This document shows, piece by piece, positions 21,681 through 34,865 of a DNA stretch of 64,000 bases. The position numbers were made by a program, and so were the translations under genes. Every line of letters starts with the position of its first letter. Position 1 is the first letter of the stretch. A model generated the notes under the pieces. That model did not search any database. It saw only the letters and a program-made list of their open reading frames with translations, and was not told the origin of the DNA. This stretch comes from Pontederia crassipes (lineage: Eukaryota; Streptophyta; Magnoliopsida; Commelinales; Pontederiaceae). Where the stretch lies: the NCBI GenBank assembly GCA_030549335.1, contig CM060191.1, positions 53,481,447 to 53,545,446 on the forward strand, read 5' to 3'.

Positions 21681-24600
21681 CTCCTTTGTTTAGTGTCTTT
21701 GGCTCGACACATTGCTCAAAGGCCGTGATTAACTGGCTAGTGGAGATTGATGCAATAGAGTCTCTTCAGTGGCCACTAGGTTTGGCTCCCTATATAGCTT
21801 GATTCTGTGACCGTTCACTTTGAATATGCCTCATCCACTTTGCTCGAGTTTCACCACTCTTAAAGGATACATCTTTAGCAACTTAAACGGTCCAATCCAT
21901 CTTGATTTTAACTTGCCAGTGAATAGATGAAGTCTGTAATTGAAGAGTAAGACTAAGTCCCCTTCTCGGAGAGGTCACTGCTGGATAATTTTGTCATGTT
22001 TGATTTTCTCTTTGAAGATGGCTGAATTCTCAAATGCGATATCCATTAATTGTTCTAACTCAGCTAATTGGAGCATTCTATTCTCGTCCGACTTCTTTAA
22101 GTCAAAATTGAGGAAGTTTATCGCCCAAAAGACCCTGTGTTGCAATTCAATTGGGAAATGACAAGCCTTCCCATAAACCAGTCTATAAGGGGTTGTCCCT
22201 AAGGAGGTCTTGAATGAGGTCTTATAGGCCCAGATTGCATCGTCAAGCTTTGTACTCCAGTCTCTTCTAGAAGTAACTACTATCTTTTCCAGGATTGCCT
22301 TTATCTATCAGTTGTATGTCTCCACTTGCCAGATGTTTGTGGGGGATAGGGGGTGGCAACCCTGTGAGTAACGCCATATTTTGACAGCAAAGTGTTGAAC
22401 TACCTTTCTTGAAAATGTCTCCCTCCATCACTTATAATAAGTCGTGGCATACCGAATCTGGGAAAGATGATCTTTGAGAAAAGCTTTGTAACATGATGGG
22501 AGTCACAATGTATGGTGGGTATAGCTTCTACCCACTTGGAAAAATAATCAACTTCTACTAAAATGTATTTGTATTTCCTTAACCTTGGGAAGGGTCCAAT
22601 ATAGAATAATTCTACTGCTTGAATACCGATATGCGGTATTTCGTGCCTCGAAATATTCCCGGTACTCTGGCATTTGTCGCAGCAGTTAACAAATTGATAT
22701 ATGTCCTTAAATAATATTGGCCAAGTGAAACGTGCTTGGAGAATCTTTTTGTAGTTCGTTGTACACCTTCGTGCCTCCCATAGACGGGCGTATGACACAC
22801 ATAGATGATTTCCTGCATAGAGTCTTCAAGTATACATCTTCTTAACTGACCATCTGAACATTCTTTGAGTAGATAGGGATCATCCCAAAAATATTTCTTT
22901 GCCTCAGATGCAAAACCTTTTTCTCCTGCGGTAATTTAGGTTATTGGGTTAAATTTTCCTAGCTTTGAAATTCACTACATTGGCAAACCATGGGCAAGTG
23001 CCAACATAAAATAGGGCATCGTCGAGTAATTCAGCTCTAATTGGTAAATCCAATTCTATCTTCCTTTTGTACTCAATCTTGGACAAGTGATCAACCACCT
23101 GATTTTTTGATCCTCTTCTATCCTTGATCTCTAAATTGAACTCTTGCAATGATAGTATCCATTTGATGAGCCTCGGCTTAGCATCTTTCTTGGAAAAAAA
23201 GGTACTTAAGGACTGAGTGGTCTGTATGGACAATGGCTTTTGACCCCACCAAGTATGACCTGAACTTTTTCATGCCAAATACCATTGCTAGAAGTTCTTT
23301 TCCAGTTGTCGTGTAATTTTGCTAGGCTGGATCTAAAATTTTGCTGGCATAGTAGATGATGTGGATGATCTTATCTTTCTTTTGACCTAATTCTACTCCT
23401 ACTGCATAGTCGCTTACATCGCGCATCACTTCGAAAGGTGAGGACTAGTCAAGTGGTTGCATTATTGGTGCCGAGATGAAAGTTTGCTTAATACTTTCAA
23501 ATACCTGAACGCAGTCCGTGCCCATTTTGAATTTGGCATCCTTGTGCAGCAGGTCTGTAAGTGGTTTTGCAACCTGAGAGAAATTTCTGATAAACCTTCT
23601 GTAGAATTCCGTATGTCCCAAGAAGCTACAAACTCCTCTAATGTTGATCGGTGGCGGTAATTTTTCTATCACCTCAATTTTGGCTGGGTCAACTTCGATT
23701 CCACGCTGAGAGATTATATGTCCCAGCACGACTCCTTGTTGCACCATGAAGTGGCACTTTTCCCAATTTAGAGTTAGATTCATCTCTTCGCATCTCTGTA
23801 GCACCTTGGACATACTTGTTAGACAACATTCAAAAGAGGATCCATGAATGGAGAAATCATCCATGAATATCTCCATGACATTCTCTTCAAAATAAAAAAA
23901 ATATTGACGTCAGACAACATTGGAAAGTAGCAAGGGCATTACAAATCCCAAATGGCACGCGTCTATATCCAAAAGTTCCGTATGGACAGGTGAATGTGGT
24001 TTTCTCCTGGTCATCCGAATGTATCAGGATTTGAAGGAAACCAAAAAGCCATCTAAATAACAGAAGTAAGTATGTTTTGCTAACCATTCTAATATTTGGT
24101 CTATGAAGGGAGTGGGAAGTGATCTTTCCTGGTGGCTTTATTTACTTTCCTAAAATCTACACACATATGCCACCCCGTGGTAGTACGTTGGGCTATGTCC
24201 TCTCCTTTGTCATTTTTTATCACGGTCATCCCTCCTTTCTTTGGAACAATCTAAATGGGACTCATCCATTTACTATCGGAGATGACATAAATAAGGCCAG
24301 CATCTAGCAGTTTCATGGCATCTTTCTTTACATCTTGAAGGATGGGGTTCAGTCTTCTTTGGAATTCCCTGGTTGGTTTGTCATTTTCTTCTAAGGGGAT
24401 TATGTGCATGCATAAGGTAGGACTAAGCCCCTTAATATCTTCCATGGTGTAACCTATGGTTTTCCTATGTCTTCACAGTGTATTCAACAAAGATTCAATC
24501 TGGTCTTTAGTAAGAGCGGAGTTAACGATAACAGGATAGGATGAATTTGACCCGAGAAATTCATACCTGAGGGTAGAAGGGAGTTATTTCATCTCCACCT

Positions 24601-25177
24601 GTGGTGTTTTTTGTACATTCGGGTCGGGTATATCTCCTAAAGTATCGACTTCAATTTTGCTTGTTGAGGGGGTCAGGCGCATTTTGCTGTTCTAGAGTTC
24701 TAAACTGTTGATCTATGCAATTTCATCATCTTCCTCGAATATCTTCAGCAAATCCCTACATTCTTTTGAATTTGTCATGGCTAGCTCTTTTTCTTTAGTT
24801 AGACAATTCCTTAGAGGGTCGTCGATTAGCATGAGATTGAGGACTTCTTTGATGCTTGATCCCACTACGTCTTCTACTTTATTAATGTCTGCCAAACTCA
24901 GATGTTTTAATGCTCGAGACAGATTGAATTCTATTATCTCTTCTCTAGAAAGACAACTTTCCATTTTGGACATCAATGATAGCTCCTGCTGTATCCAAGA
25001 ACGATCTTCCCAATATGAGTGGGGTGTTCATGACCTCTTCCGTATCTAAAACTACAAAGTCAGTAGCTATAAAGAACTTCCTTACTCTAATTGGGATGTC
25101 TTCAATGATTCCTTGTGGGTGTTTGATTGAGCGGTCGACAAGTTGGAGGATCAGATTAGTTGGCTTCATCTCAGCTA
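21680..25177 (-). pseudogene. pol: Athila pol: protease end, RT, RNase H, integrase (fossil)
   Basis: Read on the minus strand, 25169-24945 holds the protease C-terminal part (NTPLILGRSFLDTAGAIIDV). From 24445 comes the reverse transcriptase; 23876-23445 carries the catalytic-loop region with IFMDDFSIHG, then VVLGHIISQRGIEVDP and FLGHTEFYRRFIRNFS. 23233-22949 is RNase H-to-linker sequence (DHLSKIE). 22818-22400 is integrase: the zinc-binding part with CDKCQ and the core with VEVDYFSKWVEAIP and PRLIISDGG. These enzymes copy element RNA into DNA and insert it. The set and order are typical of Athila; the region is broken many times. Confidence 0.85.
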
Positions 25178-25524
25178 TGTTGGAAATTAAAGGATAAACT
25201 AGAAAAATAATTCAGCACATAAACAGAGTAATCAAGGAACAATTTTTTGAGAAAAGGAAATATCATTGTATGGTATTCTGCTATATCAAAAATCAAAATA
25301 AGATGGCCTATATATAGGCTTACAACTTGATATGCAAGATAACAACATGGAGATAATGCCTAAAACGGTGGAAGGTCATGCTCACATTCCACCACTAACA
25401 CACTACTACCACTAATTATATTATCACGTAACCATGCCTACCACATCACCATAACTATCCACTAACTCCATAATTAATTTTCTTTTTTCTAAAATACAAA
25501 ATGATGTGGATAATATTTTTTTAA

Positions 25525-28330
25525 TCATATTTCAACACTCCCCCTTGATTCAAAACTGCAGACTCCAAGCAATTTTGTGAAAAACGCATGCTTGCGAATA
25601 GGAAGAGCTTTGGTGAACAAATCTGCCATTTGTTCATATGTGCCATAGAATTCCAATTTGATTTCTTCATCCTCCACTAAGTCACGAATAAAATGATGAC
25701 GAATCTCAATGTGCTTGGTTCGTCCATGCATAATTGGATTCTTGGTCATTGCTATTGCTGATTTGTTATCACAAAAGATAATTGTTGCTTCATTATGAGA
25801 TTGATGGAGATCCAACAAAATTCTTCTTAACCATATGGCTTGACATGCAGCAGATGTAGTAACAATATACTCTGCTTCGGAAGATGAGAGGGCAACAGTT
25901 GCTTGCTTCTTTAAACACCATGAAATTGCTCCTGATCCAAGACTAAAAACACTTCTTGTGCTCTTTCTATCATCCAAAGATCCTGCCTAGTCACTATTAG
26001 TAAAGCCAAAAAACTTGAAATTAAAAACTTTAGAATACCAAATTCCAAAGTCCACCGTGCCAACAATATAACGCAAAATGCGCTTGGCTGCTCCAAAATG
26101 ATGTTTTGCTAGAGAATGCATAAATCTGGATACAAGACTAACAGAAAAAGAGATATCTAGTCTTGTGTGAGTCAAATAAATTAAGCCACCAATCAAACTT
26201 CTAAATGTTCTTTCATCAACACATCAAGTTTGAACTTTTCTTTCATGTTCATAGGAGTGGCATTAGCTTTGCAATTGAACATATTGAACCTGTCCAACAA
26301 ATCATGAGCATATTTCTTTTGAGAAATAAATATGCCATCAGTAACTTACTTCACTTCTATACCAAGAAAATAATTCAATAGTCCTAAATTTGTCATTTCA
26401 AAATTTACCATCATGCATGTTTTAAAATCAGCCACAAGTAATTAAGAAGATCCCATATATAGAATATCATCAACATATAGGCAAACTATAATAAATTCAG
26501 CCCCTTTTTTTTTCAAGTAGAGTGTTGGCTCAATTTCACTTCTGCGAAAATCATTGTCAATAAAAAATGAATCAATCTTATTGTGCCATGCACGAGGAGC
26601 TTGCTTTAGGCCATACAAAGTCTTTCTCAATTTGTAGACTTCGTCTTCCTTGCCACTGATAACAAAGCCTTCTGCTTGACTGACATAAACATCTTCATTC
26701 AAATCATCATTCAAAAAAGCTAATTTTATATCAAGTTGATAAACATGTAATTGCAATTGAGCAGCTAAGGCTAGAAGTAATCTCATTGTTTCAAGACGTG
26801 CAATAGGAGAAAAAGTTTCTTCAAAATCTATACCTTGCTCTTTTTTTTCTACAAGCCTTGCTTTGTGCTTCTGAATGCTTCCATCTGCATAATATTTAGT
26901 TTTAAACACCCATTTCAAATCAATCAAATTTTTGTTGTCAGGCAAACCAATTAACTCTCATGTATGATTTCTTTCAATAGAGATCATTTCTTCTTTCATT
27001 GCATTGCGCCATTCTTTCTTTTCAATTGCTTCTTTCAAGCATGTCAGATCTGAGATAAATAAAGCAAATTGACAAGAATCATATATTTCTTGTAAAGAAT
27101 GAAATTTTCTTGGTGTTGAATCAAGTGAATTTTCCGAGGAATTGTTTTCACTACTTGGAACACATTCATTTCTTGCTAGTGCTGCAACAATATTTTTTTC
27201 ACCTTCTGTAGGAAACTCAATTTACAAATCAGTCACATTAGTTATATAAGTCTCCTCCCATGTCCAATTGCATCTTTCATCAAAGATAACATTTTTATTA
27301 ATAACTACTTTGTTAGTAGAAGGATTGTATAACCGATAAGCTTTGGATTGAACAGAATAGCCAACAAAAATATATTTCTTGGACTTGTCATCAAGCTTTT
27401 GACAATTTTCATAATTGTTCAAAGCATATGCAATGCACCCAAAAACTTTCAAATGATTTACTTTCGGTTTGCAATCTTTCCATGCCTCATAGGGAGTATG
27501 ATTTTGCACTGCTTTTGTTGGAGAATATATTCAGCAAATATAGCAGTTGCGACTGCTTCAGCTAAAAAATTATTTGGAACATTCTTCTCCTTTAGCAAAC
27601 TTCTTACCATTTGCACAATTGTTCGGTTCTTCCTTTCGATTACACCATTTTGTTAAGGTGTATATGGAGCTGTGAGCTGCCTTTGAACTCCTTGTTCTTC
27701 ACAAAAATAGTTAAATTCATTTGATAAAAATTCACCACCTCTATCTGTGCGTAGAATCTTTATGTGATAGCCACTTTCATTTTCCACCATTGCATTGAAT
27801 TTTTTGAACACATCAAATGTCTCAGATTTCTGCTTAAAAAAATATACCCAATTCATGCGAGAATAATTGACAATAAATAATGTAAAATATTGACTACCAC
27901 TGAAGGACTTCGTTTGCATAGGTCCACATAAATCTGCATGAATAATTTCAAGAGGATACTTTACTCTATATGATTTTCCTACAAGAAATGACTTTTTGCA
28001 TTGCTTTCCGAAAATGCACCCTTCACAAACTTCATCAAGAGAATTAATTTATGAAAGACAATGAACCGTATTCATTCTAGCCAATAATTTCAGTCCATTA
28101 ATGTTAAGATGACCATACCTCAAATGCTAGAGTTTAGTCTCAGAAACTGGTTGAATTGAAAATGCACAAGAATCTGAAACATTCAGAGGAAACATGCGAT
28201 TTTTTGCCATAGCAACTTTTGCAATAATCTGTGCAGATTTCTTATCTTTGACCAAGCAAACATCATCATCAAACAAAATAGAATAACCACTTGCCATCAA
28301 CTGTCCAATACTTAAAAGATTGTTCTTCAA
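25525..28330 (-). pseudogene. pol: Copia pol: integrase, RT, RNase H (fossil)
   Basis: 28330-28127 reads a GAG-pre-integrase segment (NNLLSIGQLMASGYSILF). 27919-27653 is the integrase core (FTLFIVNYSRMNWVYFF; ILRTDRGGEFLSNEF; QLTAPYTP). 27509-27222 carries VNHLKVFGCIAY. 26945-26442 is the reverse transcriptase (LKWVFKTKYYADGSI; VYQLDIKLAFLNDDL; YGLKQAPRAWH) with the YVDD catalytic motif. 26196-25987 is the connection segment and 25977-25525 the RNase H (SSSEAEYI; IFCDNKSAIAMTKNP; KHIEIRHHFIRD). Motif wording suits the Tork/Ivana side of copia. The region is broken. Confidence 0.9.
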
Positions 28331-28419
28331 AGTAGGATCATAAAAAATAGCATGGAGAATTTTTTCTTTACCATTATTCTACCTAACAGCAATTGTACCT
28401 TCTCCTTCAACTTGCACAT

Positions 28420-29470
28420 GCAGGTTTTTCATCTCCAAATCTGAACTATCTTTTCTTTGACTCATCAAACACTTTAAACAATGATCTCATTCCAGTCATA
28501 TGGTTAGAACAACCATTGTGTAAAAATCATATTTCATTTGTACCATTAGAATGAGAATAAGACATAAATAACTTACTTTCATATTCTTTCTCTTCAACAA
28601 AATTTGCTAATTGCTTTGCCTTGGTCCAACAATTTACCTCAATATGCCCATGCTTTTTGCAGTAGTAGGAACTTTGCTTTTGTACTCATTTGATGGTTGT
28701 TGCCTTTGTTCATTTTGTCCATAAAATCTTCCTCTACCATGGTCTCTTCCTCAGCCTCTTCCAAGAAATCCGTCACGACCACGACCTCTATTGCGATCAG
28801 ATCGAGGTGCTTCTACTTTGGTTTGAAAAGCTTTTTCTTCAGCTTTTTCTACAAATCTGCTCATTCTTGCTTCATGTGCTTGCACATAACCCATTAGTTA
28901 ATCAAAAGAGAGTATAGACAAACCTTTAGACTCTTCAATTGTAACAGTTACATAATCAAATTTTGAGGTCAAACTTCTCAAAACTTTAGCAACAACAATT
29001 TTATCATCAATCTTTTCTCCATAAGATCTCATTTGACTAACCACAGTAGTTACTCTTACAAAAATTCTTGAACAGACTCATTTGATTTCATAAACAACAT
29101 CTCAAAATCTCGACGAAGAGTTTGCAATTTAATCGTGATTACCTTTGATGATCCTTGATACTCTTTTTGTAATATACCCTATGTTTGCTTTCAGGTAACT
29201 GCACTTGTAATTCTACAAAAAATAGTCTCATGCACAGCTTGCTGAATAAGAAACAATGCCTTTACATCTTTCTTTTTGTTTTCCTTTAATTTCCCTTCTT
29301 CATCTAAATCTGCATATCCATTCTCAACAAAATCCCAAAGGTCTTGTGACATAAACAAAGTCTTCATTTTGATATTTCAAAACTCATAATTATCACCTTT
29401 GAAAATAGGAATCAAAGGTTGGGAGAAACTTACACTACCACCATTTGCAGTCATAATTTGCTCCACACTT
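28420..29470 (-). pseudogene. gag: Copia gag (UBN2 type), fossil
   Basis: The minus-strand region next to the 5' LTR encodes a Gag beginning with a GGSVSFSQPLIPIFKG phrase and continuing FWNIKMKTLFMSQDLWD, VENGYAD and ALFLIQQAVHETIF-type sequence, clearest in its duplicates at 30569-30258 and 35480-35277. A CCHC-type knuckle (YYCKKHGHIEVNC) lies near 28680-28635. The copy is broken. Confidence 0.8.
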
Positions 29471-30257
29471 CTGCTTGTTGTGATCACTAATTAATTGCAC
29501 TTGCTAGCAATTCCAAATCTGTAAAATGATGTCTTCTCCTACCCGAGTATTTTGCAACCTGCTCTGATACCAAACTTGTTAGAAATTAAAGGATAAAGTA
29601 GGAAAATAATTCAGCACATAACAGAGTAATCAAGGAGCAATTTTTGGAGAAAAGAAAATATCATTGCATGATATTCTGCTATATCAAAAACCAAAATAAG
29701 ATGGCCTATATATAGACTTACAACTTAATGTGCAAGATAACAACATGAAGATAATGCCTAAAAAGATAGGAAGTCATGCACACACTCCACCACTAACACA
29801 CTACTACCACTAATTACATTATCACGTAACCATGCCTACCACATCACCATAACTATCCACTAACTCCATAATTAATTTTCTTTTTTCCAAAATACGAAAT
29901 GATGTGAATAATATTTTTTTTGAATCACATTTCAACAAGCTGCTCCCAATTGTTGACACATTGACAAAGGTATTAAGCTCACACTAGCTCTTAAGTCACA
30001 TAGGGCTCGGTTGACCTTCAGGTTCCCTATCTTGCATTGTATGGAGAAATTGTTAGGGTCCTTTAGTTTTGGTGGAAGCTTATTCAAGATGGCTGCACTA
30101 ACTTCTGTTTTGAGGGCTACTACTCTTGAGAACAATTCTTCTTTTCCTTGACAAAATCTTTTTAATGAGCATATGTTTTCATTTGTTGGATTGCCTCCAC
30201 GAAAGGAATATTGATTTGAAGTTTCATCAAGACTTCCAAGAATTTCAGGAACTGTTG
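29183..30257 (-). repeat. Chimeric triplication, unit 1
   Basis: Unit 1 is copia gag start (29183-29576), copia 5' LTR (29577-29937) and Athila protease segment (29938-30257), about 1075 bases. The Athila part encodes the protease active-site stretch with ALCDLRASVSLIPLS. The unit edge with unit 2 is the join of Athila AACTGTTG to copia gag. Confidence 0.8.
29558..29573 (-). promoter_or_regulatory. Copia primer-binding site
   Basis: TTGGTATCAGAGCAGG on the minus strand, next to the 5' LTR: matches the initiator Met-tRNA end. Copies of the same junction are at about 30640-30655 and 35658-35673, next to the duplicated LTRs. Confidence 0.85.
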
Positions 30258-31059
30258 CTTCCATGGTTGCTTTGAGGTAACTGCACTTGTAATTCTGTAA
30301 AAAATAGTCTTATGCACAGCTTGCCGAATAAGAAATAATGCCTTTGCATATTTCTTTTTGTTTTCCTTTAATTTTCCTTTTTCATCTGAATCTGCATATC
30401 CATTCTCAACCAAATCCCAAAGGTCTTGTGACATAAACAAAGTCTTCATTTTGATATTCCAAAACTCATAATTATCACCTTTGAAAATAGGAATCAAAGG
30501 TTGGGAGAAACTTACACTACCACCATTTGCAGCCATAATTTGCTCCACACTTCTGCTTGTTGTGATCACTGATTAATTGCACTTGCTAGCAATTCCAAAT
30601 CTGCAAAATGATGTCCTCTCCCGCCCGAATATTTCGCAACCTGCTCTGATACCAAACTTGTTGGAAATTAAAGGATAAACTAGGAAAATAATTTAGCACA
30701 TAACAGATTAATCAAGGAACAATTTTTGGAGAAAATGAAATATCATTGCATGATATTTTGCTATATCAAAAACTAAAATAAGATGGCCTGTATATAGACT
30801 TACAACTTAATATGCAAGATAACAACATGGAGATAATGCCTAAAAAGGTAGGAGGTCATGCACACACTCCACCACTAACACACTACTACCACTAATTACA
30901 TTATCATGTAACCATGCCTACCACATCACCATAACTATCGTTCTTTTCCACTTGTCGGAAGGGGCATGATCCTGGAAAGATGTCCTTAAAGGCACGATCT
31001 TCTATTTGGGTTACATAATTGGATTTATATTATTTCAAAAGTACTAAGTTTTAATGTAT

Positions 31060-32170
31060 TTTACAGGAGGCAAATCAGTTTTATCCGAATCTTAGTTTAG
31101 GAACGATCCGGAGAGGTTTTGAGGAGGTCACTGTGAAACGCTTCCGAAATCGATTATATAAGTTTCGCAAGGTCATCACGTCCCTGACCTCACTTTGGAG
31201 CATAGCATACAAAGATGTCCATGGCATATTAGGCGCTCGGTTTGGGAGTCCTTATATAGGAAGTGGTAAGTATGTTTACTTTTAAATTATTTTTATTAAA
31301 TTTATAGCTTTTGAAAGTCTAAGTATTTAATGTTCATAAAAGACGGATGAACAATAGCAAATGAAGTCAGAAAAGGCAAGAGTTAACCGTCTTTCGAAGC
31401 CCGAGGCACACATCCACACAGGGGGTCGATGTGATTTGACCAGCATCGATGGCGCATGGTAATTTACATATAAATTCAATTTATCAACCCTTTTGACTTA
31501 TACTTATGTTATCAAATTTGAAACTTTATCGTAAGAGGAGAAAGAAGGCGGTACCATAGACTTTCGCGCGGTCTATGAGGCCACGGATAAGAGACGAAAG
31601 ACAAACGACCTAGTCACGCCCACTACTCGTAGGCTTCTAGTAAGTCTCATGACATGGCCATTTGGTTGTTGACGTTAGTGCACTATTTTTTAAATACACA
31701 ATGTTTTAATTTTTTAGGATGAGTATAATGCGAAAATGGCTGAAAAGTATGGAGATGATCCGAATACTCAGCTACCAGGTAATGTTTCTTCGTTGGTTCA
31801 GTCATGTTTTTAATTTATGTGTTTCTTGATATATAATTTATATATTATATGATTGTATAATTTTTCTATTTCGTAGAGGACCCTACTATTTTGGAGGAGG
31901 TGGCCGGCACGATACGAGGGTATACTTGCATGACCTCGACACAGCCGCTCAGATACCTAGGAGGATCGGAGGATATACATGAGGTGCATCTGCTCCGAGC
32001 TCATCCGCTGCACCTGATATGACGCAACTTTCACAATAGCTATCGCAACAGGTGTCGCAGTAGTTGTCGTAGCAATTGGCTCTGATATTGTAGGCGATTC
32101 AGGGATTGATCCCGATGCAGAATCCATCCCTGCGAGGCCATGGACCGAGCACGTCTAGGTCGAATGTCCG
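31060..32170 (+). pseudogene. En/Spm (CACTA) plant transposase remnant, several exons
   Basis: Exon-like blocks are separated by AT-rich introns with GT...AG edges. The first (about 31069-31265) reads NQFYPNLSLGTIRRGFEE and RLYKFRKVITSLTSLW, then meets GGTAAGTATG. The second (about 31340-31460) reads SEKARVNRLSKPEAHIHTGG, recalling the HT-G-K box of the plant Ptta/En/Spm transposase family. The third (about 31545-31640) and fourth (about 31720-31780, DEYNAKMAEKYGDDPNTQLP) fit the same family layout, and a fifth begins near 31878. In-frame stops appear after about 32020. The family call is moderate; an unrelated multi-exon gene remnant is possible. Confidence 0.45.
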
Positions 32171-32327
32171 GAATGATAACAATAACTCTCAAACCTAGGA
32201 TAGAAACAATCCATGAATACAAATAAAGCTTTTGTTACTTATAGATTTATATATACATATAGTTTGTTACTTCGGTTTATTACTTTTCGTATTCTTATGT
32301 TTGTCCATAAAGGGATTGGACTTTCAT

Positions 32328-32328
<1 letters not shown>

Positions 32329-32383
<55 letters not shown>
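32329..32383. repeat. (TAA)n microsatellite
   Basis: About 18 uninterrupted ATA/TAA units. Frames reading poly-Asn or poly-Ile through it are not genes. Confidence 0.97.
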
Positions 32384-32384
<1 letters not shown>

Positions 32385-33322
32385 CATGGAATTTCATTAC
32401 AACTATATATAGATGTGGTCATGGAATAAATCAGAGGCTTAAGTAGACAAAATTATCATTGAAATCAGATCTGGTATAAGTACACAAATCAAGGTTCTGT
32501 CACGCCGAAACAATTATCAATTCATCTTTCCGGCGATTGTCGGTATTATGCAATAACAATTTATAATCTAAAGACATGAAATAGTGCATCACATAACCAT
32601 ACAAACTATAGGTAAATGGATCAAATCATCAATCATATAAATGAATTATTTATAAAATAAAATCATACATTCCTAGACATATATGCATTTGGCAGACATG
32701 GCATGTTCGAAATCGATGACAAATCGGTCTTGGGACTTCATTAAATCATATCCTACGAGTTCTGTTCTTTCTAGCATGGATTATATATCTATTAGGTCTG
32801 AAAGCATGCATGATTCATCCAGAATTTAATATATGAGATAGATCCTGAAAACACACCTGTTTCATTGTGATTCTCGGTTCATCGCGCACTTGTCCATCTT
32901 CAGCCTCCTCCCCGTCGTCTTCATGTGCCGTCCACGCCAGAAGAACTCACCGAAGCGCCTCCTTCTTCTTCTGGCCATGCACGATGATGGAGGAGAAACA
33001 AAACTGAGAGAAAGGAGAAAAATCGGGAGAGAGAAGGGGGTTTTTAAGGTGAGTGATATTGTCCGTTGGCCTCCCATCTCGTGAGTGGAGAGGAGTTTCA
33101 TTTCTTGGCCGGTGCAATGAAGAGGGGAGAGGAAGGGCCAAGTTTTCGTCTTCTCTTTTTCTTATTCTGAAATGGTGGTGCGTTATAGAAGGCATTATGA
33201 TCACATCAAGCGCATAACAGCATACACATGTCAAGAATAAGCCTAATCGCAGCACAATAAGCAAATCATGATGAACAATCAAGATTCAGACGTCTTTTGT
33301 TCGCGATTTAAATCCTTTAAAC
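32384..33322. other. Unassigned stretch
   Basis: AT-rich to about 32860, then GC-richer and purine-rich on the plus strand (32880-33150). Overlapping frames on both strands show no known domain. The CTGTCACGCCGAAAC phrase near 32497 resembles the start of some chromovirus LTRs, but no partner was seen. Confidence 0.4.
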
Positions 33323-33860
33323 ATGTTGGATCGCAGGGAAATCATGGCATGGTTTCCTATGATCATCGTAGACATCGTGGCGAAGTTGGCTGATAGCAAT
33401 CCCTTGCCCCTCGCCGACCTCCATAGCGTCCGGACAACATGCAAGAGCTTCTATGCGAGGCAAGGGATGTTGGCATGCGCATGCACATGGAGAGGGAGAA
33501 GAGGCTCCGGTGGGTCAAGAGGTACCTCTTCGAGCTCAGGTCCTTCGCCACACTCAGCAACGCGGATGCACAATACCTATTGGGGCTCAAGTACATCTTC
33601 AACAGTGCCTTGGATATTTATGATAGAAATAATAGCAAAGACCATGACACCCACCAAGGGTTGACGTTCCTCGTGCATGCCACGAAGGCTGATTATGGGG
33701 AGTGGACGTGTTCAATGGCTCGGAGAACAAACTGCGCGACGAGGACCATGCCCCCCACTCCACGAGCAGCGTGCACATCGAAGAATGCCAAGGAAAAGTG
33801 AGCTCCGCCATTAGAAGCATCACGAGGAACAAGTTCTACTTCTCCCCCTTGCAGTCGATG
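33323..33860 (+). pseudogene. F-box-like protein pseudogene
   Basis: The first frame (from 33323) reads an F-box-like start: IIVDIVAKLADSNPLPLADL then HSVRTTCKSFY, i.e. a leucine-rich helix followed by the R-x-x-C-K-x-F spacing of F-box domains. After about 33440-33480 the related sequence moves to another frame (33439-33720), reading MEREKRLRWVKRYLFELRSF, then SNADAQYLLGLKYIF and LTFLVHATKADYGEW; this recalls the repeat-bearing tail of plant At2g35280-like F-box proteins. A second frame change near 33705 leads to SSVHIEECQGK and a stop near 33862. F-box proteins bring targets to SCF ubiquitin ligases. With two frameshifts and no clear promoter this is a likely host-gene fragment, perhaps carried by the surrounding DNA transposon. 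Confidence 0.4.
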
Positions 33861-34418
33861 TAGTTTGCACGAACTAATAGTGCGTACGTTCGGACGATGA
33901 AGAACCCCACTGACGGAGGGGATTGGTTAGCGTTTCAGCAATAGGTGTTTTGTAGTTAACTATGTAGATGGAGAAATGAGTACTGCAAATTCTTTGGCAT
34001 TCTCTAAATCTTATAGCGATATATGATGTATTTGCTTTCTTTTCTTTTCGGTTTCTCATTTGTCTTGCGCCGCCTGTTATGCAGTTTTGAGCGTATTTTT
34101 TTGAAATGTTAAGTGATGAAATTTGACGTCTGTGAATTGTGTGGTGCTATGTGCAGCTCCAACCTCTTCATCATGAACGAGATGATACTAACGAAGGTTA
34201 ATGTTTTTTACCCATGTACTAAATACTCATGATAAGTAATATTTGATTAAATATTTTATTTAATTTTTAACTTGAAAAAATTATTGTCATCTCATAACTT
34301 TAATGATTACCCTTTTTCTTGCTCTTATAGGAACACAAACGGCCACTGCACTCTAATGCATATGTGAATATGAGGATGCTTCATACTAATGTGTGTGCTT
34401 AATTTCGATAGTTACCAT
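33861..34418. other. AT-rich stretch without recognised gene
   Basis: It could be the 3' flank or an intron of the pseudogene: GCTCCAACCTCTTCATCATG near 34157 looks exon-like, but no domain can be read. Confidence 0.35.
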
Positions 34419-34865
34419 CACTACAAGAAAATTAGCGATTAACGATTCAAGATAGGCGATGCTAGGGAGGCGCTATTACGTCTCCATTGTGAAGAGCGTC
34501 TCATTAGCGTCCAACTAGCGCCGCAAAAGTGAGACGCTGGAAATCGATGACTAGTGGCGTCGCACTAGAGTCAAAGAAAATGAGACGCAACTAGCGCCAC
34601 TTGTTGACGCTTTCTCGACGTTATTAAGACGCGATGTTTGCGGCTGTGCGAAGAAGAAGCGCGTCGCTAAGTCGACGCGCAAGGGGCGCTAGACATGAGG
34701 CGCTATTCCGGCGCCCACGGGTCACTACTGTAGGCACTAGGAAGGCGCTGAAGTGACGCAAATATGATCGTGTATGTGTCGCTAATGAGACGCGAATAAG
34801 GTGCTAAGTACGATATATTTAAGGCAGTGTTGACAGTCGTTGCAATGCTAATGGGACGCTATGGA
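34419..34865 (+). mobile_element. CACTA element terminus with subterminal repeats
   Basis: CACTACAAGAAAA at 34419-34431 is the standard CACTA-family terminal sequence. It is followed by more than 400 bases packed with short TAGCGCC, GACGC and GCGTC motifs in both orientations, the subterminal binding-site pattern of this superfamily. The terminus points right, yet Athila sequence starts at 34953, so the element lacks most of its body and its other end. It therefore need not be the same element as the transposase remnant on its left. Confidence 0.8.

Larger units (their letters stand above)
25178..29937 (-). mobile_element. Ty1/copia element (Tork/Ivana-like) inserted in Athila protease
   Basis: LTRs of 360 and 361 bases (25178-25537 and 29577-29937) begin TGTTGG or TGTTAG and end CAACA on the plus strand. 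The flanks carry a near-matching 5-base target duplication, AGCTA left and AGCTG right. A Met-tRNA primer site (TTGGTATCAGAGCAGG, minus) sits beside the right LTR, which is therefore the 5' LTR. Internal order on the minus strand is gag, GAG-pre-integrase, integrase, reverse transcriptase, RNase H: copia order. By eye the LTRs differ at about 6%, an older insertion than the Sirevirus-like array. About half a dozen breaks are present. Confidence 0.9.

Noticed and set aside
32213-32446. Poly-Asn and poly-Ile frames
   Set aside because: They are translations of the TAA microsatellite.
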